Part shown: one piece after another, positions 1 through 7,352 of the stretch
Layout of the letters: every line of letters begins with the position of its first letter
Position numbering within the stretch: position 1 is the first letter of the stretch
Assembly: GCF_003065365.1 (NCBI RefSeq)
Contig: NZ_CP023276.1
Span: 1,674,001-1,738,000 of the forward strand
Direction of reading: 5' to 3'
DNA: 64,000 nucleotides
From: Polynucleobacter difficilis
Lineage (GTDB): Bacteria; Pseudomonadota; Gammaproteobacteria; Burkholderiales; Burkholderiaceae
The notes under the pieces: generated by a model
Databases searched by the model: none
Seen by the model: only the letters and a program-made list of their open reading frames with translations
Told to the model about the DNA's origin: nothing
Made by a program: the position numbers and the translations under genes

Positions 1-1744
1 TATCACTGCCTTTAATCGCCTCGTCTAGTTCTTTTAACGCAGCCTCAATTGCTTCTTTTTCTGCTGCTTCTAAGCTAGCGCCATGCTCTTCCAATGCTTT
101 CTTGGTTGAGTGGGCCAAGGCATCTGCTGTGTTGCGAGCAGTAACGAGCTCCAATACTTTTTTGTCTTCCGCTGCATTGGCTTCAGCATCCTTCACCATC
201 CGCTGAATTTCTTCTTCGGTTAAGCCAGAGTTCGCCTTAATGGTAATTTTGTTTTCTTTACCAGAGGCTTTGTCTTTGGCGGTGACATGCAAAATACCGT
301 TGGCATCAATATCGAAGGTGACTTCAATTTGTGGGGTGCCGCGTGCAGCTGGTGGAATACCTTCCAAATTAAACTCGCCCAATAGCTTATTGGCGCTGGC
401 CATCTCACGCTCACCTTGGAAGCACTTAATCGTAACCGCAGGTTGGTTGTCTTCTGCTGTGGAATAAACCTGTGCATGCTTGGTTGGGATGGTCGTGTTT
501 TTTGGAATCATCTTCGTCATCACGCCGCCCAAGGTCTCAATACCCAAGGAGAGTGGCGTTACATCCAGCAACAGAACGTCTTTACGGTCGCCCGACAAAA
601 CCGATCCCTGAATCGCTGCGCCAACGGCAACGGCTTCATCTGGGTTTACGTCTTTGCGTGGCTCTTTACCAAAGATGTCCTTCACTTTGTCTTGCACTTT
701 TGGCATGCGCGTTTGACCGCCCACCAAAATTACGTCATCGATGTCGGATGCCGATACGCCTGCGTCCTTGAGTGCCATTTGGCATGGGCCCATGGTGCGC
801 TCAATCAACTCCTCTACCAAAGACTCGAGCTTGGAACGAGTGAGTTTCAAGTTCAAATGCTTAGGGCCGCTGGCGTCTGCCGTAACGTAAGGCAAATTGA
901 TTTCGGTTTGCTGCGATGAAGACAATTCAATCTTGGCTTTTTCTGCTGCATCTTTTAAGCGCTGCAATGCCAACACGTCTTTGCTGAGATCAACGCCCTG
1001 CTCTTTTTTAAACTCGTCGATGATCCAGTCGATGATGCGCTGGTCAAAATCTTCGCCGCCCAAAAAGGTATCGCCGTTGGTGGAAAGTACTTCAAACTGC
1101 TTTTCACCATCGACGTTCGCAATTTCAATAATGGAGACGTCAAAGGTTCCGCCGCCCAGGTCATAAACAGCAATCTTGCGATCCGCCTTTTCTTGCTTAT
1201 CCAGACCAAAGGCCAAGGCAGCTGCAGTAGGCTCATTGATGATGCGCTTAACTTCCAGGCCAGCAATGCGGCCAGCGTCTTTCGTTGCTTGGCGTTGGCT
1301 GTCATTGAAGTAAGCCGGTACCGTAATGACCGCTTCAGTCACTTCTTCACCTAAATAATCTTCTGCCGTCTTTTTCATCTTGCGTAGAATTTCAGCGGAG
1401 ACTTGCTGTGGCGCCATTTTCTTATCGCGCGCCTCAACCCATGCATCACCGTTATCCGCTTGAATAATTTTGTATGGCATGAGACCAATGTCTTTTTGTA
1501 CTTCTTTGTCGGTAAATTTACGGCCCATCAGGCGCTTAACCGCATACACGGTATTGCGTGGGTTGGTAACCGATTGGCGTTTCGCAGGTGCGCCAACGAG
1601 TACTTCGCCGTCTTCCATGTAAGCAATGATCGACGGAGTTGTACGTCCGCCTTCGGCGTTTTCAATCACCCGAGGGGTGCCGTTTTCAATTACAGAAACG
1701 CACGAATTGGTGGTTCCTAAGTCAATTCCAATAATCTTTCCCAT
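1..1744 (-). CDS. dnaK: Molecular chaperone DnaK (Hsp70), 3' end cut off by window edge
   Basis: Cytoplasmic ATP-dependent Hsp70 chaperone that folds and protects proteins together with DnaJ and GrpE. The minus-strand frame opens with ATG at 1744 and reads MGKIIGIDLGTTNS, the classic Hsp70 phosphate-1 loop, followed by a typical nucleotide-binding domain. It stays open to base 1, giving about 581 visible codons of a usual 640-650. The last visible residues are the charged helical lid (KEAIEAALKELDEAIKGSD), so only the tail is missing. It lies 152 bases downstream of grpE and has its own sigma-32-type promoter at 1806-1833. dnaJ would be expected beyond the left edge. Identification is secure; only the C-terminus is unseen. 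Confidence 0.97.
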   Translation of the reverse strand, partial: MGKIIGIDLGTTNSCVSVIENGTPRVIENAEGGRTTPSIIAYMEDGEVLVGAPAKRQSVTNPRNTVYAVKRLMGRKFTDKEVQKDIGLMPYKIIQADNGDAWVEARDKKMAPQQVSAEILRKMKKTAEDYLGEEVTEAVITVPAYFNDSQRQATKDAGRIAGLEVKRIINEPTAAALAFGLDKQEKADRKIAVYDLGGGTFDVSIIEIANVDGEKQFEVLSTNGDTFLGGEDFDQRIIDWIIDEFKKEQGVDLSKDVLALQRLKDAAEKAKIELSSSQQTEINLPYVTADASGPKHLNLKLTRSKLESLVEELIERTMGPCQMALKDAGVSASDIDDVILVGGQTRMPKVQDKVKDIFGKEPRKDVNPDEAVAVGAAIQGSVLSGDRKDVLLLDVTPLSLGIETLGGVMTKMIPKNTTIPTKHAQVYSTAEDNQPAVTIKCFQGEREMASANKLLGEFNLEGIPPAARGTPQIEVTFDIDANGILHVTAKDKASGKENKITIKANSGLTEEEIQRMVKDAEANAAEDKKVLELVTARNTADALAHSTKKALEEHGASLEAAEKEAIEAALKELDEAIKGSD

Positions 1745-1805
1745 ATCTACTCCGCTTAAAAATAAGGTGTGCGCTAAATTCGCGTTATTACGTCTGATAT
1801 AAGGT

Positions 1806-1833
1806 ATTTGGGGTCAAAAAAGGCCAATTCAAG
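1806..1833 (-). promoter_or_regulatory. Sigma-32 (heat-shock) promoter of dnaK
   Basis: Read on the minus strand, 1827-1833 is CTTGAAT (consensus CTTGAAA) and 1806-1813 is CCCCAAAT (consensus CCCCATNT), separated by 13 bases. The -35 is preceded by GCCC, as in the other heat-shock promoters here. The predicted transcript starts near 1799, about 55 bases before the dnaK ATG. dnaK can therefore be induced independently of grpE. Confidence 0.8.
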
Positions 1834-1896
1834 GGGCAAAAACCCAGAAAAACCAATTTATTCGCTTTTTTTGCCCGAAATGCTGGGGGTTGGCTA

Positions 1897-2445
1897 CTAA
1901 GCCGACTGACTCACCGTCACTAAAGCGGGTCTTAAAACCCGATCTGCCAAGGAGTAGCCGCGCTGCAAGACGCTCACCACGGTTCCAGGCTCTTGCTCTG
2001 AGGGAACCATCGAGATGGCTTGATGGTGATGGGGGTCAAACTTATCGCCACTAGCAGGATTAATTTCGACTAGACGCCCTTTTTCAAAGGCGCTCATTAA
2101 CTGCTTGAGCGTGATCTCTAGCCCCTCCTTAAAGCCTTTTGCATCGACTGCTTCGGCGTTGAGGGCTGCATAAAGGCTATCTGCAACCGGTACTAAATGC
2201 TCAGCAAAACCCTCAATGGCAAATTTATGCGCCTTGCCAATGTCTTCTGCTGCGCGGCGACGGATATTTTCGCCCTCAGCTTTGGCGCGCAAGAAGTTGT
2301 CTTGCATCTCGCTTAATTTTTGTTGCATTTCAGCCAGCTGCTGCTCGGCAGTCTGCTCTACCGCTGCTTCTGCTGCATTGGCCGCTGTATCTGCGGCTGT
2401 TTCAGCTTGATTTTCTGGTGTTGAATCGGGTTTTTCTTGGGTCAT
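1897..2445 (-). CDS. grpE: Nucleotide exchange factor GrpE
   Basis: 182-residue cytoplasmic cochaperone that releases ADP from DnaK. The first 35 residues are an Ala/Glu-rich disordered tail. Residues about 35-85 form a long coiled-coil helix (LAEMQQKLSEMQDNFLRAKA then ENIRRRAAED). The C-terminal beta domain contains the family signature around KFDPHHHQAIS and ends in VLQRGYSLADRVLRPALVTV. Length and layout match the family. ATG start at 2445. It lies between hemH and dnaK on the same strand and has its own heat-shock promoter at 2519-2546, so stress expression need not depend on readthrough from hrcA-hemH. Confidence 0.97.
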   Translation of the reverse strand: MTQEKPDSTPENQAETAADTAANAAEAAVEQTAEQQLAEMQQKLSEMQDNFLRAKAEGENIRRRAAEDIGKAHKFAIEGFAEHLVPVADSLYAALNAEAVDAKGFKEGLEITLKQLMSAFEKGRLVEINPASGDKFDPHHHQAISMVPSEQEPGTVVSVLQRGYSLADRVLRPALVTVSQSA

Positions 2446-2518
2446 GGGTCTAAATCACTTTGGTAATGTCGGAAGGGAAGTGGCCTTGAGCGCACTTGCT
2501 GTTACTTATTTCATCTAC

Positions 2519-2546
2519 ATATGGGCGCAAAACAGGCCATTTCAAG
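2519..2546 (-). promoter_or_regulatory. Sigma-32 (heat-shock) promoter of grpE
   Basis: On the minus strand 2540-2546 is CTTGAAA, a perfect sigma-32 -35, and 2519-2526 is GCCCATAT, one base off CCCCATNT, with 13 bases between. The spacer begins TGGCCTGTTTTG, almost the same as in the dnaK promoter. The -35 overlaps the stop codon of hemH (2542-2544). Transcription would begin near 2512, about 67 bases before grpE. Confidence 0.82.
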
Positions 2547-3660
2547 GGGCAGCTGGAGCGGTGGGGTTGGCGATATGCGCCTCAGCAACGGCAACCAGCG
2601 CATTGCGCTTGGCTAAGACCGCAGCGGGCTCATCGGTTAGCGGCCAAGCAGCCATATGATCCGCTGCAATCGCATGCAGCGCATTGATCCATGCCGGGCT
2701 ATTGTTCAGACAAGGGATATAGCGGTAATCATTGCCGCCATGCTCAATAAAAATTTCTTTGCCTTCCATGGCTATTTCTTCGAGCGTCTCCAAGCAGTCG
2801 GCCGGAAATCCAGGACAAAAAATATCGACCCGCGGACATTGCTCTTTTCCAAGCTGCTCGAGCGTAGGCGCGGTATAGGGCTTTAACCATTCCGCCTTAC
2901 CAAAGCGCGATTGAAAGGTCACGATGTATTGCCCCGGAACGAGTCCCAAGGCTTCGCCCAGCAAGCGGCCGCTTTTGAGGCACTCACAATGATAAGGATC
3001 GCCCTTTAACAAATTGCGTTTGGGCAGCCCATGAAAGGACAGAACCAGGCGCTCTCCTTTTGCAAAGTCAGGGCGACCTTCTTTCTCCCAAAACTCCGTT
3101 ACTTGTTGGCGCAATGCTTCAATGTAGGCGGGGTGGTCATGGTAGTGCTTCACCATGCGCACCTCCGGCTGATTGCGCCATGAACGCAGCACGCGAAACA
3201 CTTCATCAAAACTGGATGCCGTTGTTGTCGCCGAGTATTGCGGATAGAGGGGAAGCAGCAGTAAGCGTTCCATCCCTTCGGCTTGCAGTGCATCTAAGGC
3301 GTCTTGGGTACTGGGTTTGCCATAGCGCATTGCCAAGTCGACCAACACGGTTTGGTTTTGATTAGCGTAATTTACCGCCAATGATTTGGCTTGCAGGCGC
3401 GAGTAGTGCAAGAGTGGCGAACCTAACTCAGGCAACCAAATCGTGGCGTATTTTTTGGCAGAAGCGCCACTGCGAATCGGCAAAATAATGCCATTCAAAA
3501 TAAACCACCAGATGATGCGTGGAATTTCCACCACCCGCGGATCGGAAAGGAATTCTTTTAAATAGACTTTGACTGCGCTACGCGTGGGTGCAGAGGGTGT
3601 GCCTAAGTTCAGCAGCAAAATGGCTGTCTTGCTTGGGCGCAGATGGGGGTTTTGATTCAA
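2542..3660 (-). CDS. hemH: Ferrochelatase
   Basis: 372-residue terminal enzyme of haem synthesis that inserts ferrous iron into protoporphyrin IX. Family signatures are visible: LLLNLGTPSAPTRSAVKVYL near the N-terminus, the catalytic histidine in LSFHGLPKR (His210), and the acidic partner in FCPGFPADCLETLEEI (Glu291). There is no in-frame ATG near the start. A TTG at 3660, preceded by AAGGA with six intervening bases, is the likely start. It begins 9 bases after hrcA, so the two are probably cotranscribed, and its 3' end carries the grpE heat-shock promoter. Haem demand fits the c- and b-type cytochromes encoded further along. Confidence 0.96.
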   Translation of the reverse strand: MNQNPHLRPSKTAILLLNLGTPSAPTRSAVKVYLKEFLSDPRVVEIPRIIWWFILNGIILPIRSGASAKKYATIWLPELGSPLLHYSRLQAKSLAVNYANQNQTVLVDLAMRYGKPSTQDALDALQAEGMERLLLLPLYPQYSATTTASSFDEVFRVLRSWRNQPEVRMVKHYHDHPAYIEALRQQVTEFWEKEGRPDFAKGERLVLSFHGLPKRNLLKGDPYHCECLKSGRLLGEALGLVPGQYIVTFQSRFGKAEWLKPYTAPTLEQLGKEQCPRVDIFCPGFPADCLETLEEIAMEGKEIFIEHGGNDYRYIPCLNNSPAWINALHAIAADHMAAWPLTDEPAAVLAKRNALVAVAEAHIANPTAPAAP

Positions 3661-3669
3661 AACAAATCC

Positions 3670-4683
3670 TTAGGAGTGGCTGAGGGCGCCAGAAAGCAAT
3701 TTCGAGGTGATATCCACAATCGGGATAACGCGATCATAAGCCATCCGCGTTGGGCCAATCACCCCCAAGGTGCCGACGATGGTGCCATCGACACTGTAGG
3801 GCGCACTGATAACGGCCAAATCTTCGTAGGGCAATAAATCGCTTTCACCGCCAATAAAGATCTGAATACCGTCGGCATGACTGGATACGTCGAGTAACTG
3901 CATGAGAACGGATTTTTGCTCGAGCATGTCGAACATCTTGCGTAATTTATCCAGGTTGGAGCTCAGGTCGCCTACATTAAGCAAGCGGCGCTCACCCGAA
4001 AGCACCATGCCGCTGTAGCCCATATCGCCAATGGTAGAGCTGCTATCCAGCGCTAAGGTCATCAGGCCAGAGATATCGGCTCGCAAATTATCGAGGTCTG
4101 CTTTGAGACGCAAACGCACCTCATCAAAACTTCTGCCCGAGAATTGGGAATTAATGTAATTGCCTGCCTCGATCAATTGGCTTGGGCTGTAATCTTGGTT
4201 GGTTGGCAAAATGCGGTTTTGCACGTCGCCCTCTGGGGTCACCACAATCAGCAAAATCTTGCCCTCACCTAGGCGCAAGAATTCAATATGCTTAAACACG
4301 TTAGCGCGCTTTGGGGTCATCACCACACCAGCAAAGTGGGTCAAGTTCGATAGGATTTCTGCGGCAGAATTAATCATGCGCTGCGGTGAGTCTGGCAACA
4401 AATGCTGCTCTAAATCACGAGCCGCAAGCGCCTCGAGGGGCTGCATTGTCAACATCGTGTCCACAAACAGGCGATACCCGCGTGGCGTTGGGACGCGACC
4501 GGCAGAGGTGTGGGGGCTGGTCACAAAACCCATATCCTCGAGATCGGCCATCACATTCCGAATGGTCGCAGCGGAGAGATCGAGCCCTGAAAAGCGCGAT
4601 AGGGTCCTTGAGCCAATAGGCTGACCCTCCTCAATGTATCGCTCAATGAGGGTTTTTAAGAGGGCGCGGGAGCGATCATCCAT
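3670..4683 (-). CDS. hrcA: Heat-inducible transcription repressor HrcA
   Basis: 337-residue repressor that binds CIRCE operators and is kept active by GroEL. The N-terminal winged-helix domain (residues about 1-75: LLKTLIERYIEEGQPIGSRTL, then AATIRNVMADLEDMGF) is followed by the GAF-like HrcA domain. ATG at 4683. It is divergent from nadK with only 37 bases between the start codons and heads the hrcA-hemH-grpE-dnaK block. The only good CIRCE in this window is upstream of groES at 48300-48326, so groESL is the predicted target. No CIRCE is seen before hrcA itself, so autoregulation is not supported here. Confidence 0.96.
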   Translation of the reverse strand: MDDRSRALLKTLIERYIEEGQPIGSRTLSRFSGLDLSAATIRNVMADLEDMGFVTSPHTSAGRVPTPRGYRLFVDTMLTMQPLEALAARDLEQHLLPDSPQRMINSAAEILSNLTHFAGVVMTPKRANVFKHIEFLRLGEGKILLIVVTPEGDVQNRILPTNQDYSPSQLIEAGNYINSQFSGRSFDEVRLRLKADLDNLRADISGLMTLALDSSSTIGDMGYSGMVLSGERRLLNVGDLSSNLDKLRKMFDMLEQKSVLMQLLDVSSHADGIQIFIGGESDLLPYEDLAVISAPYSVDGTIVGTLGVIGPTRMAYDRVIPIVDITSKLLSGALSHS

Positions 4684-4720
4684 GGTGGGCTTTATTTTAT
4701 GCCTATGGTTTAATCTTGAT

Positions 4721-5626
4721 ATGGTAAGCCCTTCTTCCCCAAATCACCCAAAAGGCTTCGGCCGGATTGCGCTTGTCGGCAAATACCAGGCGGATGGCAT
4801 TGCGGACCATTTGCACGAACTGGCCAAGCTGGCGCTGGGACATGGATGTGAAGTCTTTCTCGAGGCTGAAACCGCAAAAAATACCCAGATTAATGACTAT
4901 CCCCATAAAAAGGTAGAGGACTTTGCCGGCTCGATCGATTTGGCGATTGTGCTGGGGGGCGATGGCACCATGCTCGGCATTGGACGTCAGCTTGCGGGCA
5001 GCAAGGTGCCTTTAGTCGGGGTGAACTTGGGTCGCCTTGGTTATATGACCGATATTCCGATTCAGGATGTCAAAACCGTTCTTACCGAAATCATCGCCGG
5101 CCACTATGAAGCCGATGAGCGCACCCTGCTCGATGCAGCTGTTCTTCGCGACGGCAAGGTGATTAATCGCGCACTCGCTTTAAACGACGTGGTTGTTAAC
5201 CGCTCCGGAATATCGGGCATGGTGGAATTGGCAGTCAAGGTCAATGACTCCTTTATGTACAACCAACGCTCCGATGGCTTGATCGTTTCTACGCCAACCG
5301 GCTCCACTGCATATGCACTATCTGCAGGAGGTCCCATCTTGCATCCCCGGGTTGCAGGTATCTTGCTTGTGCCGATTGCGCCTCACGCCCTCTCGAATCG
5401 TCCCATTGTCTTGCCGCAAGATGCAAAAACCAGCATTGAGGTTATTAGTGGGCGCGAGGTCATCGTCAACTTTGATATGCAATCCCTCACCCATCTGCAA
5501 GTCGGCGATCGGGTTGAGGTGCGCCAATCCGATAAAACCATTTCTTTATTGCATCCACGCGGTCACAGTGACTACAGAACTTTGCGTGAGAAGCTACATT
5601 GGAATGAGTATCCATCGACATTCTGA
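4721..5626 (+). CDS. nadK: NAD kinase
   Basis: 301-residue cytoplasmic enzyme that phosphorylates NAD to NADP. It shows the ATP-NAD kinase motif GGDGTMLG (residues 79-86), the metal/NAD site ALNDVVVNRS, and the substrate segment GLIVSTPTGSTAYALSAGGPI. The frame extends upstream to 4634, but that stretch lies inside hrcA. The ATG at 4721 begins the usual short leader before RIALVGKY and is preferred. No clear Shine-Dalgarno sequence precedes it, and an AT-rich TTTAAT at 4709-4714 could give a very short leader. recN follows after 27 bases, suggesting cotranscription. Confidence 0.95.
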   Translation: MVSPSSPNHPKGFGRIALVGKYQADGIADHLHELAKLALGHGCEVFLEAETAKNTQINDYPHKKVEDFAGSIDLAIVLGGDGTMLGIGRQLAGSKVPLVGVNLGRLGYMTDIPIQDVKTVLTEIIAGHYEADERTLLDAAVLRDGKVINRALALNDVVVNRSGISGMVELAVKVNDSFMYNQRSDGLIVSTPTGSTAYALSAGGPILHPRVAGILLVPIAPHALSNRPIVLPQDAKTSIEVISGREVIVNFDMQSLTHLQVGDRVEVRQSDKTISLLHPRGHSDYRTLREKLHWNEYPSTF

Positions 5627-5653
5627 ATCCCCTTTATTTAGTACTCTAGATCC

Positions 5654-7324
5654 ATGCTGCAAACCATAGCCCTTCGTGACTTCGTCATCGTCGACGCACT
5701 TGAGCTTGATTTCACATCGGGGTTTACGGTGCTGACCGGCGAAACCGGTGCTGGTAAGTCCATCTTGCTCGATGCGCTTGGTTTGGTCTTGGGGGAGCGC
5801 GCCGATAGCAGTCAAATCCGCGAAGGTTGCAATCGCGCTGAGATTAGCGCCCTCTTCCAAATTGATGCTGAAGCGCAAGCAGCGATTGCCACCTGGCTTG
5901 ATGAGAATGGCTTTCCTAGCGAAGATCAAGGCCACAGTCTTTTTTTAAAACGCATCGTTGAAAGCAATGGGCGTAGTCGAGCCTTTATTAATGGCAGTGT
6001 TGCCACGCTCGCACAATTGCGCGAAGCAGGCGATCAATTGGTAGACATTCATGGCCAACATGCGCATCAGCTCTTGCTTAAGGGCGGTGCGCAGCGCGAT
6101 CTACTTGATCGACATGCGGGCCTTGGAGCGCTGGTAAGCGATGTCAGTAGCGCTTTTCGGGCGGCCCATGACTTACGTAAACAACTAGCCCAAGCAGAGA
6201 ATGCCGGCCAAGACCTTGCAAGAGAGCGCGAGCGTCTTGAGTGGCAACTGGAAGAGTTAACGGAGCTAGCACCCATTGCTGGAGAGTGGCTCACGATCCA
6301 AAGTGACCATAGCCGATTGGCCAATGCAGCAAAAATAATTAGTGGCTGTCAAGAGTCAATCACGATCTTGAGTGAATCCGATCACTCGGTCGACTCTTCC
6401 CTTTCGAAAATGAATGCAGTGATGCACGACTTAGTCGAACACGACCCCAATCTAAAAGACATTGCAGATGCACTCGAGTCCGCACAAATTCAGGTGGATG
6501 AAGCCGTGCATGGCCTGAACCGCTATTTGCAAAAGTTAGACCTCGATCCAGAGCGCTTAGCCCAGCTCGAGGTTCGTATGCAGAATTTACATAGTGCCGC
6601 GCGCAAATACAAAGTCGACGCCGATGCCTTGCCGCAATTGCTGACCGATACCGCAGACCACTTGCGCGCCTTAACTGCAGCACAAGACATCGAGGCGCTT
6701 CGCACTAAAGTAATGCAAGCGGAAGAGATTTATCTCAAAGCGGCAAAGCAGCTATCCCAAAAGCGCAGCAAAGCAGCCGCCCAACTCAGCAAAGAAGTCA
6801 CCTTGGCGATGCAAGCTTTATCCATGGCGGGCGGTCAACTGGAGATTGCTCTTCTTCCCTTGTCCGAAGGTGGGGCTAGTGGTCTTGAGCAAATCGAATT
6901 TCAGGTGGCAGGTCATGCAGGTAGCACTCCGCGCTCCCTTGCCAAAGTCGCCTCCGGCGGAGAGCTTGCTCGCATTAGCCTAGCGATCAGCGTCATTACC
7001 AGCAAGGCCTCCTTTACGCCTACCTTAATTTTTGATGAAGTCGATGCTGGCATTGGTGGCGCCGTTGCTGAAACCGTCGGAAAACTCCTGCGTCAACTGG
7101 GCGAATCCCATCAAATTATCTGCGTGACCCATCTACCTCAAGTTGCAGCCCAAGGTAATCATCACCTCAAAGTCAGTAAATCCCAAGCGGGCAATACCAC
7201 CCTCTCACAGGTTAGTACGCTGGGTCGCAATGAGCGCGTAGAAGAAATCGCCCGCATGCTGGGCGGCGCAACCATTACCGATACAACCCGGCGCCATGCC
7301 CGCGAGCTACTAGAACAAAATTAA
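5654..7324 (+). CDS. recN: DNA repair protein RecN
   Basis: 556-residue SMC-like ATPase used in double-strand-break repair. The Walker A motif GETGAGKS is at residues 29-36. A long coiled-coil region fills the middle (about 160-360). The C-terminal ATPase lobe has the ABC signature SGGELARISLAI and Walker B LIFDEVDAGIGG, then the switch region ICVTHLPQVAAQGNHH. Full length for the family. It follows nadK by 27 bases, and this nadK-recN order is widespread in proteobacteria. No LexA-type operator (CTGT-N8-ACAG) is visible in the short gap, so SOS control is not supported by sequence here. It converges with glnE. Confidence 0.97.
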   Translation: MLQTIALRDFVIVDALELDFTSGFTVLTGETGAGKSILLDALGLVLGERADSSQIREGCNRAEISALFQIDAEAQAAIATWLDENGFPSEDQGHSLFLKRIVESNGRSRAFINGSVATLAQLREAGDQLVDIHGQHAHQLLLKGGAQRDLLDRHAGLGALVSDVSSAFRAAHDLRKQLAQAENAGQDLARERERLEWQLEELTELAPIAGEWLTIQSDHSRLANAAKIISGCQESITILSESDHSVDSSLSKMNAVMHDLVEHDPNLKDIADALESAQIQVDEAVHGLNRYLQKLDLDPERLAQLEVRMQNLHSAARKYKVDADALPQLLTDTADHLRALTAAQDIEALRTKVMQAEEIYLKAAKQLSQKRSKAAAQLSKEVTLAMQALSMAGGQLEIALLPLSEGGASGLEQIEFQVAGHAGSTPRSLAKVASGGELARISLAISVITSKASFTPTLIFDEVDAGIGGAVAETVGKLLRQLGESHQIICVTHLPQVAAQGNHHLKVSKSQAGNTTLSQVSTLGRNERVEEIARMLGGATITDTTRRHARELLEQN

Positions 7325-7352
7325 ATTGCGTTGTTTTGCTAGGGCAAGGATG

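Noticed and set aside
416..919. 167-codon plus-strand open frame
   Set aside because: Lies entirely antisense to dnaK; its composition is a mirror of conserved DnaK codons and it has no recognisable domain.
4634..4720. Upstream extension of nadK
   Set aside because: Would overlap hrcA on the other strand and adds a hydrophobic non-conserved leader; the ATG at 4721 fits the family.
5627..5653. LexA/SOS operator before recN
   Set aside because: No CTGT-N8-ACAG pattern is present in the short intergenic gap.
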